From Bin94 sp965215535 (lineage in GTDB: Bacteria > Gemmatimonadota > Gemmatimonadetes > Longimicrobiales > Gaopeijiaceae), in assembly GCA_965215535.1 (NCBI GenBank), contig OZ244063.1, positions 2,232,001 through 2,296,000 on the forward strand: DNA of 64,000 nt, given 5' to 3'. Below the pieces are notes generated by a model. The model was not told the origin of the DNA. It saw only the letters and a list, made by a program, of their open reading frames with translations, and ran no database searches. Below, piece after piece: positions 18,010 through 26,995 of the stretch; position 1 is the stretch's first letter, and each line of letters starts with the position of its first letter. Both the position numbers and the translations under genes were made by a program.

Positions 18010-20208
18010 ATGATTTGCAAAGATGCACAGCGCCCGGACTCCGAATCCGGCTCGTCGGCGGCACCCGGGGCCGCGCGCGCCACCGGGGATCCGGCTGCCG
18101 AAATTGCCCGGTTGCGAACCGAAGTTCGCCGTCACAACCGTCTCTACTACCGCGAGGCGCAGTCCGAGATCTCCGATTCCGCCTACGATGCGCTCTTCCG
18201 GCGCCTACTGGAGCTCGAGACCCGCTATCCGGAGCTGGCCACCCCCGATTCCCCGACCCGCCGCGTGGGCGCCGATCCGCTGGCCACCCTGCCCAATGTC
18301 GAACATGTCGTGCCCATGCGATCGCTCGATTCCGCCTACGAAGCCGGCGAGGTGCGACGCTTCGACGACCGGGTGCGAAGAGCTCTGGCGCCGCCCGCAG
18401 AGCCCCCGGCCGAAGAGGCTGCGGCAGCGCCGGAGTCCGTCCCCGACCCGCCGGTCGAGTATCTGCTGGAGCCCAAGCTGGACGGCGCGTCGCTCGAGCT
18501 GGTCTATCTGGATGGGGTGCTGGAGCGTGCGGTCACGCGCGGAAATGGCCATGTGGGCGAGGGCGTGACCGAAAATGTGCGCACAATTCCCTCGGTTCCC
18601 CTCCGGCTTCGCTCCGATCTGCGGCCGATTCCATCGCTTCTGGCCGTGCGCGGCGAGGTCATCATGCACCTTGGCGACTTCGAGGCGCTCAACCAGCGGC
18701 GCATACAGGCCGGTCGGTCGCCCTATCAGAATCCGCGCAACGCGACCTCGGGCGCTCTGCGCCAACTCGATTCGCGCGTCACGGCCCGGCGCCCCCTGAC
18801 GGTGGTCGCCTACGACGTCATGAAGGTCGAGGGTGCGCGTCTGGCCACCGCCTCCGAGGGGCTCGAGGCCCTGGCCGCCTGGGGGTTCAGCACGCCCGAG
18901 CGGATCCGGGTTGCGGCCACAGTCGAGGAGATCGCCGCCTTTCACGGCGAATTCGAGGCCGCGCGCGACGATCTCGATTATGAGATCGATGGCATTGTGG
19001 TCAAGCTCAATGCCCTGGCGCCGCGCGAACGCCTGGGGAGCACCTCGCACCATCCGCGCTGGGCGATTGCCTGGAAGTTCGAGCCGCGCAAGGAGATCAC
19101 AAGAATCGATCGCATCTTTGTCTCGGTCGGCAGAACCGGGGTGCTCACGCCGGTGGCGCTCCTGCGCCCGGTCGAGGTGGGTGGCGTCACGGTGTCGCGG
19201 GCGTCGTTGCACAACCGCGAAGAGCTGGAGCGCAAGGATGTGCGCGAACGGGATCTGGTGCGGGTGCAGCGCGCAGGCGATGTCATTCCGCAGGTGGTGG
19301 AGCGGATCGAGGAGAAGGATCTGGAACGCGCGCCGCCCTTCGTGATGCCCGAACGCTGTCCGTCGTGCGAAGCGGAGCTGGTGGCGCGGGGCCCCTTTAC
19401 TCTCTGTCCCGATCACTTTGGCTGTCCGGCCCAGCTTCGGGGGCGCATTGTCCACTTCGGATCGCGCAAGGCGCTCGATATCGAGGGACTGGGGGCCGAA
19501 ACGGCTGCGCTCCTGGTTGATCGCGGACTGGTGACCGAGCTGGCCGACCTCTTTGCGCTCCGGGCCGAGGAGCTGGTTCCGCTCGAGGGCTTCGCCGAGC
19601 TGTCGGCGCGCAATCTGATCGAGGCAATCGCGGCCCGGCGCACCATTGCCCTGGAACGCTTTCTGGTCGGGCTCGGCATTCCCGAGGTCGGTACGGCGGT
19701 TGCGCACGATCTGGCTCGCCACTTCGGCTCGTTCGAGGCAATTCGCTGTGCCACCCCCGATGCGCTCGAGGACGTACATGGAATCGGCCCCCGGATGTCG
19801 GCCGCGATTCGCGCCTTTCTGGATCGGCCCCGGGTTGCGGCGGCGCTCGATGCGCTCCTGGCTGTCGGCTTCGATCTTGTCGCTCCCGAGGGAGTCGGCG
19901 TCGGCGAGCGCTTTCCCCTGGCCGGGAAGCGGGTCGTCATCACCGGGTCTCTGGCCGGGATCTCGCGCGATGCGCTGGCCACCCTGCTCCGTGAGCGCGG
20001 CGTGAAGGTGGCGGGGTCGGTCAGTTCGCGCACCGATCTGCTGATTGCGGGTGCAAATCCGGGATCCAAGCTGGCGCGGGCGGAGGCGTTGGGGGTTGAG
20101 GTGCTGGCCGAGGCGGAGGCGATGGAGACCCTGGGCATTCAACGTCCCGACGGGGGAACGCAAGACGAGGCGACGGCTCTCGCTTCGGCCCCCGGGGAGT
20201 CGAGCTGA
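18010..20208 (+). CDS. ligA: NAD-dependent DNA ligase LigA
   Basis: Replicative ligase joining nicks with NAD. Domains in order: Ia region with HNRLYYREAQSEISDSAYDAL, adenylation domain with active lysine in EPKLDG (Lys156), OB fold, Cys4 zinc finger (CPSC from about residue 450 to CPAQ), helix-hairpin-helix, and C-terminal BRCT (GKRVVITGSLAGISRDALATLL, from about 640). At 732 residues it is slightly longer than usual because of an alanine/proline/glutamate-rich insertion of about 20 residues (about 128-148) just before the active-site strand. It heads a plus-strand set with the antiporter and aminotransferase. Confidence 0.97.
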   Translation: MICKDAQRPDSESGSSAAPGAARATGDPAAEIARLRTEVRRHNRLYYREAQSEISDSAYDALFRRLLELETRYPELATPDSPTRRVGADPLATLPNVEHVVPMRSLDSAYEAGEVRRFDDRVRRALAPPAEPPAEEAAAAPESVPDPPVEYLLEPKLDGASLELVYLDGVLERAVTRGNGHVGEGVTENVRTIPSVPLRLRSDLRPIPSLLAVRGEVIMHLGDFEALNQRRIQAGRSPYQNPRNATSGALRQLDSRVTARRPLTVVAYDVMKVEGARLATASEGLEALAAWGFSTPERIRVAATVEEIAAFHGEFEAARDDLDYEIDGIVVKLNALAPRERLGSTSHHPRWAIAWKFEPRKEITRIDRIFVSVGRTGVLTPVALLRPVEVGGVTVSRASLHNREELERKDVRERDLVRVQRAGDVIPQVVERIEEKDLERAPPFVMPERCPSCEAELVARGPFTLCPDHFGCPAQLRGRIVHFGSRKALDIEGLGAETAALLVDRGLVTELADLFALRAEELVPLEGFAELSARNLIEAIAARRTIALERFLVGLGIPEVGTAVAHDLARHFGSFEAIRCATPDALEDVHGIGPRMSAAIRAFLDRPRVAAALDALLAVGFDLVAPEGVGVGERFPLAGKRVVITGSLAGISRDALATLLRERGVKVAGSVSSRTDLLIAGANPGSKLARAEALGVEVLAEAEAMETLGIQRPDGGTQDEATALASAPGESS

Positions 20209-20211
20209 CGC

Positions 20212-21184
<973 letters not shown>

Positions 21185-21192
<8 letters not shown>

Positions 21193-22477
21193 ACCGGAGC
21201 GGCCACCGGACTGGGCCGAACGGCTGGCGCGCGTCGAATCGCGCAACGTGACCTTCATGGAGCCGCCCCCGCCCTTCTGGACCGAGGCCAGAGGGGCGCA
21301 TGTGCGCGATGCAACCGGAGAAAGCCGGCTCGATTTCGGGGGCGCCTTCGGGGTGGCTCTGGCCGGGCATCGCCATCCGCGCGTGGTCGAGCGCATCCGG
21401 GCGCAGACGGAGCGACTCCTTCATGGCATGGGCGACATTCACCCCCCTGTCATCAAGGTGGAGTTCCTCGAGCGACTGGCCGATTTTCTGCCCTGGCCCG
21501 ATGCGCGCACCATCCTGGGCCTGAGCGGGTCCGATGCAGTCGATGCCGCCCTGAAGACCGCGCACCTTGCGACCGGCCGGCCGGGGGTCATTGCATTTGC
21601 CGGCGCCTATCATGGCCTGGCCCTGGGTGCGCTCGCGGTCACCCACCGCAGCCACTTTCGCACCCCCTTCACCGATCGCCTCACCGACCATGTGCGCTGG
21701 GTTCCCTTCCCGGCCACCCCCGCCGAGGCCGATGTGGCACTCGCGCAGGTTGCAGAGCTGCTGGCAAGGCCGGAGCCTGTGATCGGGGCGGTCATTGCAG
21801 AGCCGGTTCAGGGCCGGGGCGGCGTACGCATTCCCCCTTCGGGATTTCTGGCGCGGCTGCACGACTGTGCGCGGGCCGGGGGCGCCCTCCTGATTGCCGA
21901 CGAGATCTTTACCGGCATGGGCCGCACCGGCGCGCTCTTCGCCTGCGAGCATGAGGGCGTGATTCCCGATCTTCTCTGCACCGGCAAGGCACTGGGCGGA
22001 GGTCTTCCCCTGGCGGCCTGCTCCGGTCCGGCCGCCTTGCTGGATTCCTGGCCGTCCTCGACCGGCGAGGCCATCCACACGAGCACCTTTCTCGGTCACC
22101 CCCTCGGCTGTGCGGCCGGGCTGGGCTTTCTCGACGCGCTCGAGTTCGATCGTCTGGCCGAGCGGGCCCGGATTCTGGGAGCGCGGGCGCTAAAGCGGCT
22201 GCAGAGCGAACTCGGCGGCTGCGATGCGGTGGTGGAGGTGCGAGGGCGGGGGCTGATGCTGGGGGTGGAGCTCGGGGAGAACCTTGTACGCGCACCCGGG
22301 GTGGCGGTGGCGGAGCGGGCGCTCGCTGCGGGGCTGATCGTTCTGCCTGCGGGAGAGCGCGGCGAGGTCGTGGAGCTGACGCCGCCCGCCATTCTCACCG
22401 ACGCCGAGCTGGAAGATGGACTGGCGATCCTGGTGCGGGCGATCCGATCGGGCGATTGGGCGAAGGGAGTGCAATGA
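21185..22477 (+). CDS. Class III aminotransferase
   Basis: PLP-dependent aminotransferase of 430 residues starting at a TTG (21185) preceded by GGAG, inside the end of the antiporter gene. Markers: LGLSGSDAVDAALKTAHL (cofactor loop), AGAYHGLALGAL, the Asp-containing LLIADEIFTGMGRTG, and the Schiff-base lysine in LCTGKALGGGLPLAA. These fit the GABA/ornithine aminotransferase subgroup. The amino donor cannot be assigned from sequence. Confidence 0.88.
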
Positions 22478-22571
22478 ACTCGCCGCCGAACCCGGACAAA
22501 GCCGGACATCTCCCTGGCCGCGCGAAGCCGGATGCGGGCCGACGCCACGGCGAAATTGTTGCCGGCGCTGG

Positions 22572-22862
22572 TCAGCGCGCCGAGGTGGCGTAGTCGATGC
22601 GTTTGCCGAGAGCGAGATCCTTGCGGGTGATCCCGCCCGAGTCGTGTGTCGTAATCCGCAGCGAGACCCGATTATATTTGATGATGATATCGGGGTGATG
22701 ATTGAGCTCGTCGGCCAGCGTGGCAATCCGGTTCACGAAGACGATCGCAGCCCGAAAGGAGGAGAATTTGTAGCGTTTATGGAGCGCGTCGTCGCTGTAT
22801 ACCCAGCCCGAATGCTGCTCCACCCATTCCTGAACTTCTCTGCCGGAGAGCTTTGCAGCCAT
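22572..22862 (-). CDS. 4a-hydroxytetrahydrobiopterin dehydratase (pterin-4a-carbinolamine dehydratase)
   Basis: A 96-residue protein with the family core ADELNHHPDIIIKYNRVSLR and TTHDSGGIT, holding the active histidines. The enzyme dehydrates the carbinolamine formed by pterin-dependent hydroxylases. GAGGAAA precedes the ATG at 22862. No phenylalanine hydroxylase is in the window. Confidence 0.92.
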   Translation of the reverse strand: MAAKLSGREVQEWVEQHSGWVYSDDALHKRYKFSSFRAAIVFVNRIATLADELNHHPDIIIKYNRVSLRITTHDSGGITRKDLALGKRIDYATSAR

Positions 22863-22962
22863 TGCGGTTTCCTCTTCCCATGCGTTTCCGGTTGATGCGC
22901 AAATCTGCGCAGTGCTTCGCTGACAATCCGAATCATCTGAATATTATATCTCCCACCGAAAA

Positions 22963-23991
22963 ATGACCAGCTCCGTTCCCCCCGCCACTTCCCCTGCAGC
23001 GAATGCAGCCACGCCCTCGCTGCGTGAGCTGCTGATCCGCTCCAGCCGCACCTTCGGCGTCGGGATCATCGCATTGCCCGACGGTCTGCGCCGCGAGATC
23101 ACCCTTGCCTATCTGCTTCTGCGCGTCTCGGACTACCTCGAGGACAGCACCGAGCTGGAGGTCGCCGAAAAGGTGGAGCTGCTGAATCGCTGGCACGATG
23201 TGCTGGGCGACGAGGCCGAGCGCGGTCCCCTGATCGCAAGGTTGCGGCAGGCGGGCGACGGCACCCCCGATGCCTTCGTGGCGCGGCACACGGAGCTGGT
23301 TCTGGATGCGCTCGACCGTCTGGACGCGGGTTCGCGCGAGATCGTGGTGCGCAGGGTTCGCGAGACGAGCGCCGGAATGGCGCGTTGGGCCGAACGCGGA
23401 TCGGTTTTCCGCTCGGAAGAGGATCTGGACGACTACATGCACCAGGTTGCCGGTCGGGTCGGATTCCTCCTGACCGAGCTCTTCGGGTTGCGACTGCGGG
23501 GGGTCGTCGGACGCGAAGACGCCGAGATGATGAAGCGGGGGCGCGAGTTCGGACTGGCGCTGCAGACGGTGAACGTGATTCGTGGGTTGCACGAGGATCG
23601 CGACCGCGGCTGGGTCTACGTTCCGACCGACTTCATTCCGACCGATGGCCCGGTCCCCTCCGAACTCTTTGAGCCCGGAAACCACGCCGCTGCCATGGCT
23701 GTACTCGCCCGTCTGGTTGCCAAGGCCGAGGGCCACCTGGACGCCGCGCGCATCTATATCGGAATGATTCCCCGTCGCCATCACCGCGTTCGCCTCTTCT
23801 GCATGCTGCCGCTCTTCTTCGCGGTGCGGACTCTGGCTCTGAGCCGCGGCAACCCCGCAGTGCTCGAGCGCGAAACCAAGATGACCCGTCGCGAGGTGTT
23901 GGCGGTGACCCGGAATGCCCGATGGCTGGGGTTCTCCAATCGCTGGATTGCGCGCTACGCCCGGCGGCTGGCGATCGTTCCCGGAAGCTGA
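22963..23991 (+). CDS. Squalene/phytoene synthase family protein (probable squalene synthase)
   Basis: A 342-residue all-helical prenyl-condensing enzyme expected to join two farnesyl diphosphates into squalene. The first Asp-rich motif is DYLED (57-61) after LAYLLLRVS. The second region reads NVIRGLHEDRDRGWVYVP (204-221); here the first Asp of the usual DxxED is Gly208, an unusual change. C-terminal segments include RLFCMLPLFFAVRTL. With a sterol operon 23 kb away it is the likely source of squalene. No Shine-Dalgarno is visible and TATTAT at about 22942 is close to the ATG, so a very short leader is possible. Phytoene-type activity cannot be excluded. Confidence 0.78.
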   Translation: MTSSVPPATSPAANAATPSLRELLIRSSRTFGVGIIALPDGLRREITLAYLLLRVSDYLEDSTELEVAEKVELLNRWHDVLGDEAERGPLIARLRQAGDGTPDAFVARHTELVLDALDRLDAGSREIVVRRVRETSAGMARWAERGSVFRSEEDLDDYMHQVAGRVGFLLTELFGLRLRGVVGREDAEMMKRGREFGLALQTVNVIRGLHEDRDRGWVYVPTDFIPTDGPVPSELFEPGNHAAAMAVLARLVAKAEGHLDAARIYIGMIPRRHHRVRLFCMLPLFFAVRTLALSRGNPAVLERETKMTRREVLAVTRNARWLGFSNRWIARYARRLAIVPGS

Positions 23992-23993
23992 TG

Positions 23994-24022
23994 TTGACAC
24001 TGATCGCGCGATTCGCTACACT
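23994..24022 (+). promoter_or_regulatory. Sigma70-type promoter of the tRNA array
   Basis: TTGACA (23994-23999), 17-base spacer, TACACT (24017-24022), placed three bases after the squalene synthase stop and 12 bases before the first tRNA. Close to consensus, as expected for a stable-RNA operon. Confidence 0.75.
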
Positions 24023-24033
24023 TTCCAGCCTAT

Positions 24034-24107
<74 letters not shown>

Positions 24108-24263
24108 CTTACAAGCCGGATCGCTCAGGGCGCATCGCCTCTGCCGGGCGATTGATTCCGATGCCAGCCGACCTGGTCGCCGTCGTGGCCGACCCGCTCT
24201 TCCGGGGCGGATTTTCCACGATGCGGGCCCGGTCGGTTTTTGTCGGAACCCCTCCGGTGACCG

Positions 24264-24336
24264 GGCCAGGTAGCTCAGTTGGTAGAGCACGCGACTGAAA
24301 ATCGCGGTGTCGGCGGTTCAATTCCGTCCCTGGCCA
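24264..24336 (+). tRNA. tRNA-Phe (GAA)
   Basis: Acceptor GGCCAGG pairs with CCTGGCC; anticodon loop CTGAAAA. No encoded CCA. Confidence 0.95.
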
Positions 24337-24352
24337 TTTGACAATGGCTCAC

Positions 24353-24425
24353 AGGTCCGTAGCTCAATTGGTAGAGCACCGGTCTCCAAAACCGGCGGTT
24401 GGGGGTTCGAGTCCCTCCGGGCCTG
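24353..24425 (+). tRNA. tRNA-Trp (CCA)
   Basis: Acceptor AGGTCCG pairs with CGGGCCT; anticodon loop CTCCAAA; discriminator G. Confidence 0.95.
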
Positions 24426-24440
24426 TACGGCAGGGATCAG

Positions 24441-24512
24441 GCCCTCATCGTCTAACGGTCAGGACACCACTCTTTCAAGGTGGAGATCGGGGTTCGATTC
24501 CCCGTGAGGGTA
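24441..24512 (+). tRNA. tRNA-Glu (TTC)
   Basis: Acceptor GCCCTCA pairs with TGAGGGT (one G-T); anticodon loop CTTTCAA. Confidence 0.94.
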
Positions 24513-24558
24513 TCGCGGGCGGCCGTTTCGGGGCCGTATGCAGAAAAAAACGAGGGAA

Positions 24559-24633
24559 GGGGCTGTAGCTCAGTTTGGTTAGAGTGCCGGTCTGTCACAC
24601 CGGAGGCCGCGGGTTCGAGTCCCGTCAGCCCCG
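24559..24633 (+). tRNA. tRNA-Asp (GTC)
   Basis: Acceptor GGGGCTG pairs with CAGCCCC; anticodon loop CTGTCAC; discriminator G. Confidence 0.95.
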
Positions 24634-24718
24634 CTGCTGGTAAGCTCCAGCAGAGCACATTGCTGGTTGAAAATCCGGGTTCTGGAACGAGTGTTCCTGG
24701 CTTTCCTTCGTACCGCGA

Positions 24719-24791
24719 GGGGCCGTAGCTCAGTTGGGAGAGCGCCTGAATGGCATTCAGGAGGTCAGGGGTTCGATTCCCCTCGGCTCCA
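24719..24791 (+). tRNA. tRNA-Ala (GGC)
   Basis: Acceptor GGGGCCG pairs with CGGCTCC and contains the alanine-identity G3-U70; anticodon loop ATGGCAT. Confidence 0.95.
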
Positions 24792-24817
24792 TTTCAAGGG
24801 GTTCGGATGTTGCCGGG

Positions 24818-24902
24818 GCTCGGGTGGCGGAATTGGTAGACGCGCAGGATTCAGGATCCTGTGGGGGTTGACCCCGTGAGGGTTCGAGTCCCTCCCCGAG
24901 CA
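24818..24902 (+). tRNA. tRNA-Leu (CAG)
   Basis: Class II tRNA of 85 bases with a long variable arm; acceptor GCTCGGG/CCCGAGC; anticodon loop TTCAGGA. Confidence 0.95.
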
Positions 24903-24924
24903 CTGTTCAGGCGGGCCGGCTGGC

Positions 24925-25008
24925 GCCCACGTGCTGGAATTGGTAGACAGGCTGGTTTGAGGGACCAGTGTTCGAAAGAACGTACAGGTTCGAGTCCTGT
25001 CGTGGGCA
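24925..25008 (+). tRNA. tRNA-Leu (GAG)
   Basis: Class II tRNA; acceptor GCCCACG/CGTGGGC; anticodon loop TTGAGGG. Confidence 0.95.
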
Positions 25009-25047
25009 TATCCGCCCGGTTCAGAAATGTCGGAGCAGACAGGAGCG

Positions 25048-25121
25048 GCGCCCGTAGCTCAATTGGATAGAGTACCTGACTACGGATCAGGGGGTTGGGG
25101 GTTCGAGTCCTCCCGGGCGCA
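25048..25121 (+). tRNA. tRNA-Arg (ACG)
   Basis: Acceptor GCGCCCG/CGGGCGC; anticodon loop CTACGGA, whose A34 is normally edited to inosine. Confidence 0.95.
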
Positions 25122-25184
25122 CTTTGGCCGGTCTCCACGGGCAGCACATCCACGGATCTGCCGTGGGTCGGCACAGGGCCGCCG

Positions 25185-25258
25185 GGGCGCGTAGCTCAGC
25201 TGGTTAGAGTGCCACGTTGACATCGTGGAGGTCACAGGTTCGAGTCCTGTCGCGCCCA
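25185..25258 (+). tRNA. tRNA-Val (GAC)
   Basis: Acceptor GGGCGCG/CGCGCCC; anticodon loop TTGACAT. Confidence 0.95.
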
Positions 25259-25307
25259 CTCCTTGCCCGATCCGCAGCCCTTTGTGGGTCGTTCCCCTGA
25301 ACAAATC

Positions 25308-25380
25308 GGGGCCGTAGCTCAGTTGGGAGAGCGCAGCGTTCGCAATGCTGAGGTCAGGGGTTCGATTCCCCTCGGCTCCA
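25308..25380 (+). tRNA. tRNA-Ala (CGC)
   Basis: Acceptor GGGGCCG/CGGCTCC with G3-U70, nearly identical to tRNA-Ala(GGC) at 24719; anticodon loop TTCGCAA. Confidence 0.94.
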
Positions 25381-25426
25381 CTTTTCCGGTCCGCGATTCC
25401 CCGACAGATTGCGGCACGGCAAACTT

Positions 25427-25499
25427 GCCACCGTAGCTCAGTTGGTAGAGCACGTCACTCGTAATGACGGGGTCGTCGGTTCGAGTCCGACCGGTGGCT
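25427..25499 (+). tRNA. tRNA-Thr (CGT)
   Basis: Acceptor GCCACCG/CGGTGGC; anticodon loop CTCGTAA; discriminator T. Confidence 0.95.
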
Positions 25500-25580
25500 C
25501 TCGCTGGACTGTGACAAATCCGGCCGGTTATGATGCCGGCCTGGACGGACGCGCATCACCAAAACCGAATGCGATGAAAT

Positions 25581-25653
25581 AGCCCCGTGGTGTAACTGGC
25601 AACACGTCTGACTCTGGATCAGAAGAGTCCTGGTTCGAGCCCAGGCGGGGCTA
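25581..25653 (+). tRNA. tRNA-Gln (CTG)
   Basis: Acceptor AGCCCCG/CGGGGCT; anticodon loop CTCTGGA. Only three bases separate it from the next tRNA. Confidence 0.93.
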
Positions 25654-25656
25654 CTT

Positions 25657-25742
25657 GGAGGGATGGCTGAGCGGCTAAAAGCGGCGCCCTGCTAAGGCGT
25701 TGGTCCTAACGGGCCACGTGGGTTCGAATCCCACTCCCTCCG
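25657..25742 (+). tRNA. tRNA-Ser (GCT)
   Basis: Class II tRNA; acceptor GGAGGGA/TCCCTCC; anticodon loop CTGCTAA; discriminator G. Its 3' end is part of a 39-bp direct repeat that recurs 199 bases downstream. Confidence 0.94.
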
Positions 25743-25765
25743 TGAGCGTTCAGCGAACGCAGGGC
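25727..25765 (+). repeat. Direct repeat copy 1 (tRNA-Ser 3' end, att-like)
   Basis: A 39-base segment starting in the T arm of tRNA-Ser(GCT) and running past its 3' end. It is repeated without mismatch at 25926-25964. A duplicated tRNA end is the usual trace of site-specific integration. Confidence 0.75.
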
Positions 25766-25925
25766 GTGGGAGGCGAACGGCGTCGAGCCGGAGATCCTCG
25801 GCTCGTCAGAGGCGAGGATCGGAGACGACCGAAGGGGGCCTGACGACGGAGGTCGTCGCGCAAGCCTTCGCACAAGCGAAACAGGGTCCATCGGTGTTTG
25901 AAAAAGGGTGGAGCCAACTTTGGTC
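25743..25925 (+). other. Hairpin-rich spacer between the two repeat copies
   Basis: No ORF. It contains GCGTTC-AGC-GAACGC (25746-25760), GATCCTCG/CGAGGATC (25793-25800 with 25813-25820) and GACGACC/GGTCGTC (25824-25830 with 25851-25857); GAGCCG/CGGCTC offers an alternative fold of the second stem. It would be transcribed with the tRNAs, so a structured RNA or mobile-element remnant is possible. Confidence 0.45.
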
Positions 25926-25964
25926 AATCCCACTCCCTCCGTGAGCGTTCAGCGAACGCAGGGC
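25926..25964 (+). repeat. Direct repeat copy 2 (att-like)
   Basis: Exact copy of 25727-25765, outside any complete tRNA. It restores the tRNA-Ser 3' half sequence but no 5' part is present. Confidence 0.75.
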
Positions 25965-25994
25965 AGGAACATTTGTTTCAGAAGGCGTTGTTCT

Positions 25995-26078
25995 GGAGGC
26001 GTAGTCCTAATTGGTAAGGCACCGCACTCGAAATGCGGCGTGCGCAAGCACTTGGGGGTTCGAGTCCCTCCGCCTCCG
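25995..26078 (+). tRNA. tRNA-Ser (CGA)
   Basis: Class II tRNA with variable-arm hairpin GTGC-GCAA-GCAC; acceptor GGAGGCG/CGCCTCC; anticodon loop CTCGAAA; discriminator G. Confidence 0.92.
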
Positions 26079-26139
26079 CTGGGAGTTTCACCCACCGCCT
26101 CTGCAGCCAGGGGTGCGCAGAGACGAAGATCCCTGTCAA

Positions 26140-26213
26140 CGGGGCGTGGCTCAGTCCGGTAGAGCGCTGCGTTCGGGTCGCAGAGGTCCCCGGTTCAAAT
26201 CCGGGCGCCCCGA
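26140..26213 (+). tRNA. tRNA-Pro (CGG)
   Basis: Acceptor CGGGGCG/CGCCCCG; anticodon loop TTCGGGT. Confidence 0.95.
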
Positions 26214-26233
26214 TTCGCCGGAATCACAGATAG

Positions 26234-26317
26234 GGACGGGTGGCCGAGTGGCTTAAGGCGCACGACTGGAAATCGTGTGGGCATCTGCCCGCGTGGGTTC
26301 GAATCCCACCCCGTCCG
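26234..26317 (+). tRNA. tRNA-Ser (GGA)
   Basis: Class II tRNA; acceptor GGACGGG/CCCGTCC; anticodon loop CTGGAAA; discriminator G. Last tRNA of the array; a short T run follows directly. Confidence 0.95.
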
Positions 26318-26596
26318 TTTTTCGGTTGTCCGTAATCTCTTCTTATATAGTGGTTTATCGAAAAGTCGATTATTGGTGTTCCACAATATGCCACTCGTTT
26401 TGGATGAGAATATCCGGAATGGGAATGGGGTATATGGGATACAGGATTCACAGGACAAGGCGCCCGATATCAAGCAATGTTCCTCCGCATACGGCCAAGA
26501 CACTGCAGGAGTCATGGGGGTGGCGGAACGCGCGAAATGGGCGGACGGTTTTCCCTGCCAAGCAGAGCGCGACCGCGCACGACGGCGGTCGAAATC

Positions 26597-26995
26597 TCAC
26601 AGTCGGCGGAGGACCCGGAAGAGCGGCACAGCGGGATCGAGCGCGTAAAGTTCGGTCAGGCGCTGCCATGTCGCCCGCCGAGTGGCCAGGGTCGGCTTGC
26701 CGAGGACGTTTTGATCAATGACAGCCACCGCGTAGTCGTGTCTGTCCGCCCCCGCTGGAAGCGCGTCCAGGAGTTCGCCAAGTTCTCGCAGCATGATGTG
26801 TCGAGAACTCTGCGTCCCGCACTTCCCGAACCGGAAGCAGCCGGCGCGTTCCAACGAAGTAGCGCAGCGAATGTTCATGCCAGGGTTCCCGGAAAGGGAA
26901 TCCAAAGCGCTCCTCCGTTTCGCCCTTCCGCTGTTCCGGCACCGATTGCCGCCAGGAAAGGCGGTTCGCGGCTCGTCGTTCAGGTCCTCGGCCAC
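26597..26995 (-). pseudogene. Interrupted ORF, unrecognised conserved family
   Basis: The minus frame ends LTELYALDPAVPLFRVLRRL and then TGA at 26599-26597, after which the same frame reads DFDR. The compact block NVLGKPTLATRRATWQRLTELYALD looks like a conserved protein core, and a tryptophan (TGG) at the stop position would make a natural continuation, so a nonsense mutation is the simplest reading. The 5' part overlaps the end of the propeller gene and probably is not original. The downstream remnant decays toward the tRNA-Ser. Function unknown; I place it among island debris. Confidence 0.45.

Noticed and set aside
26597..26599. UGA as a second selenocysteine codon
   Set aside because: The position fits tryptophan rather than cysteine and no second redox Cys is present; a nonsense mutation is simpler.
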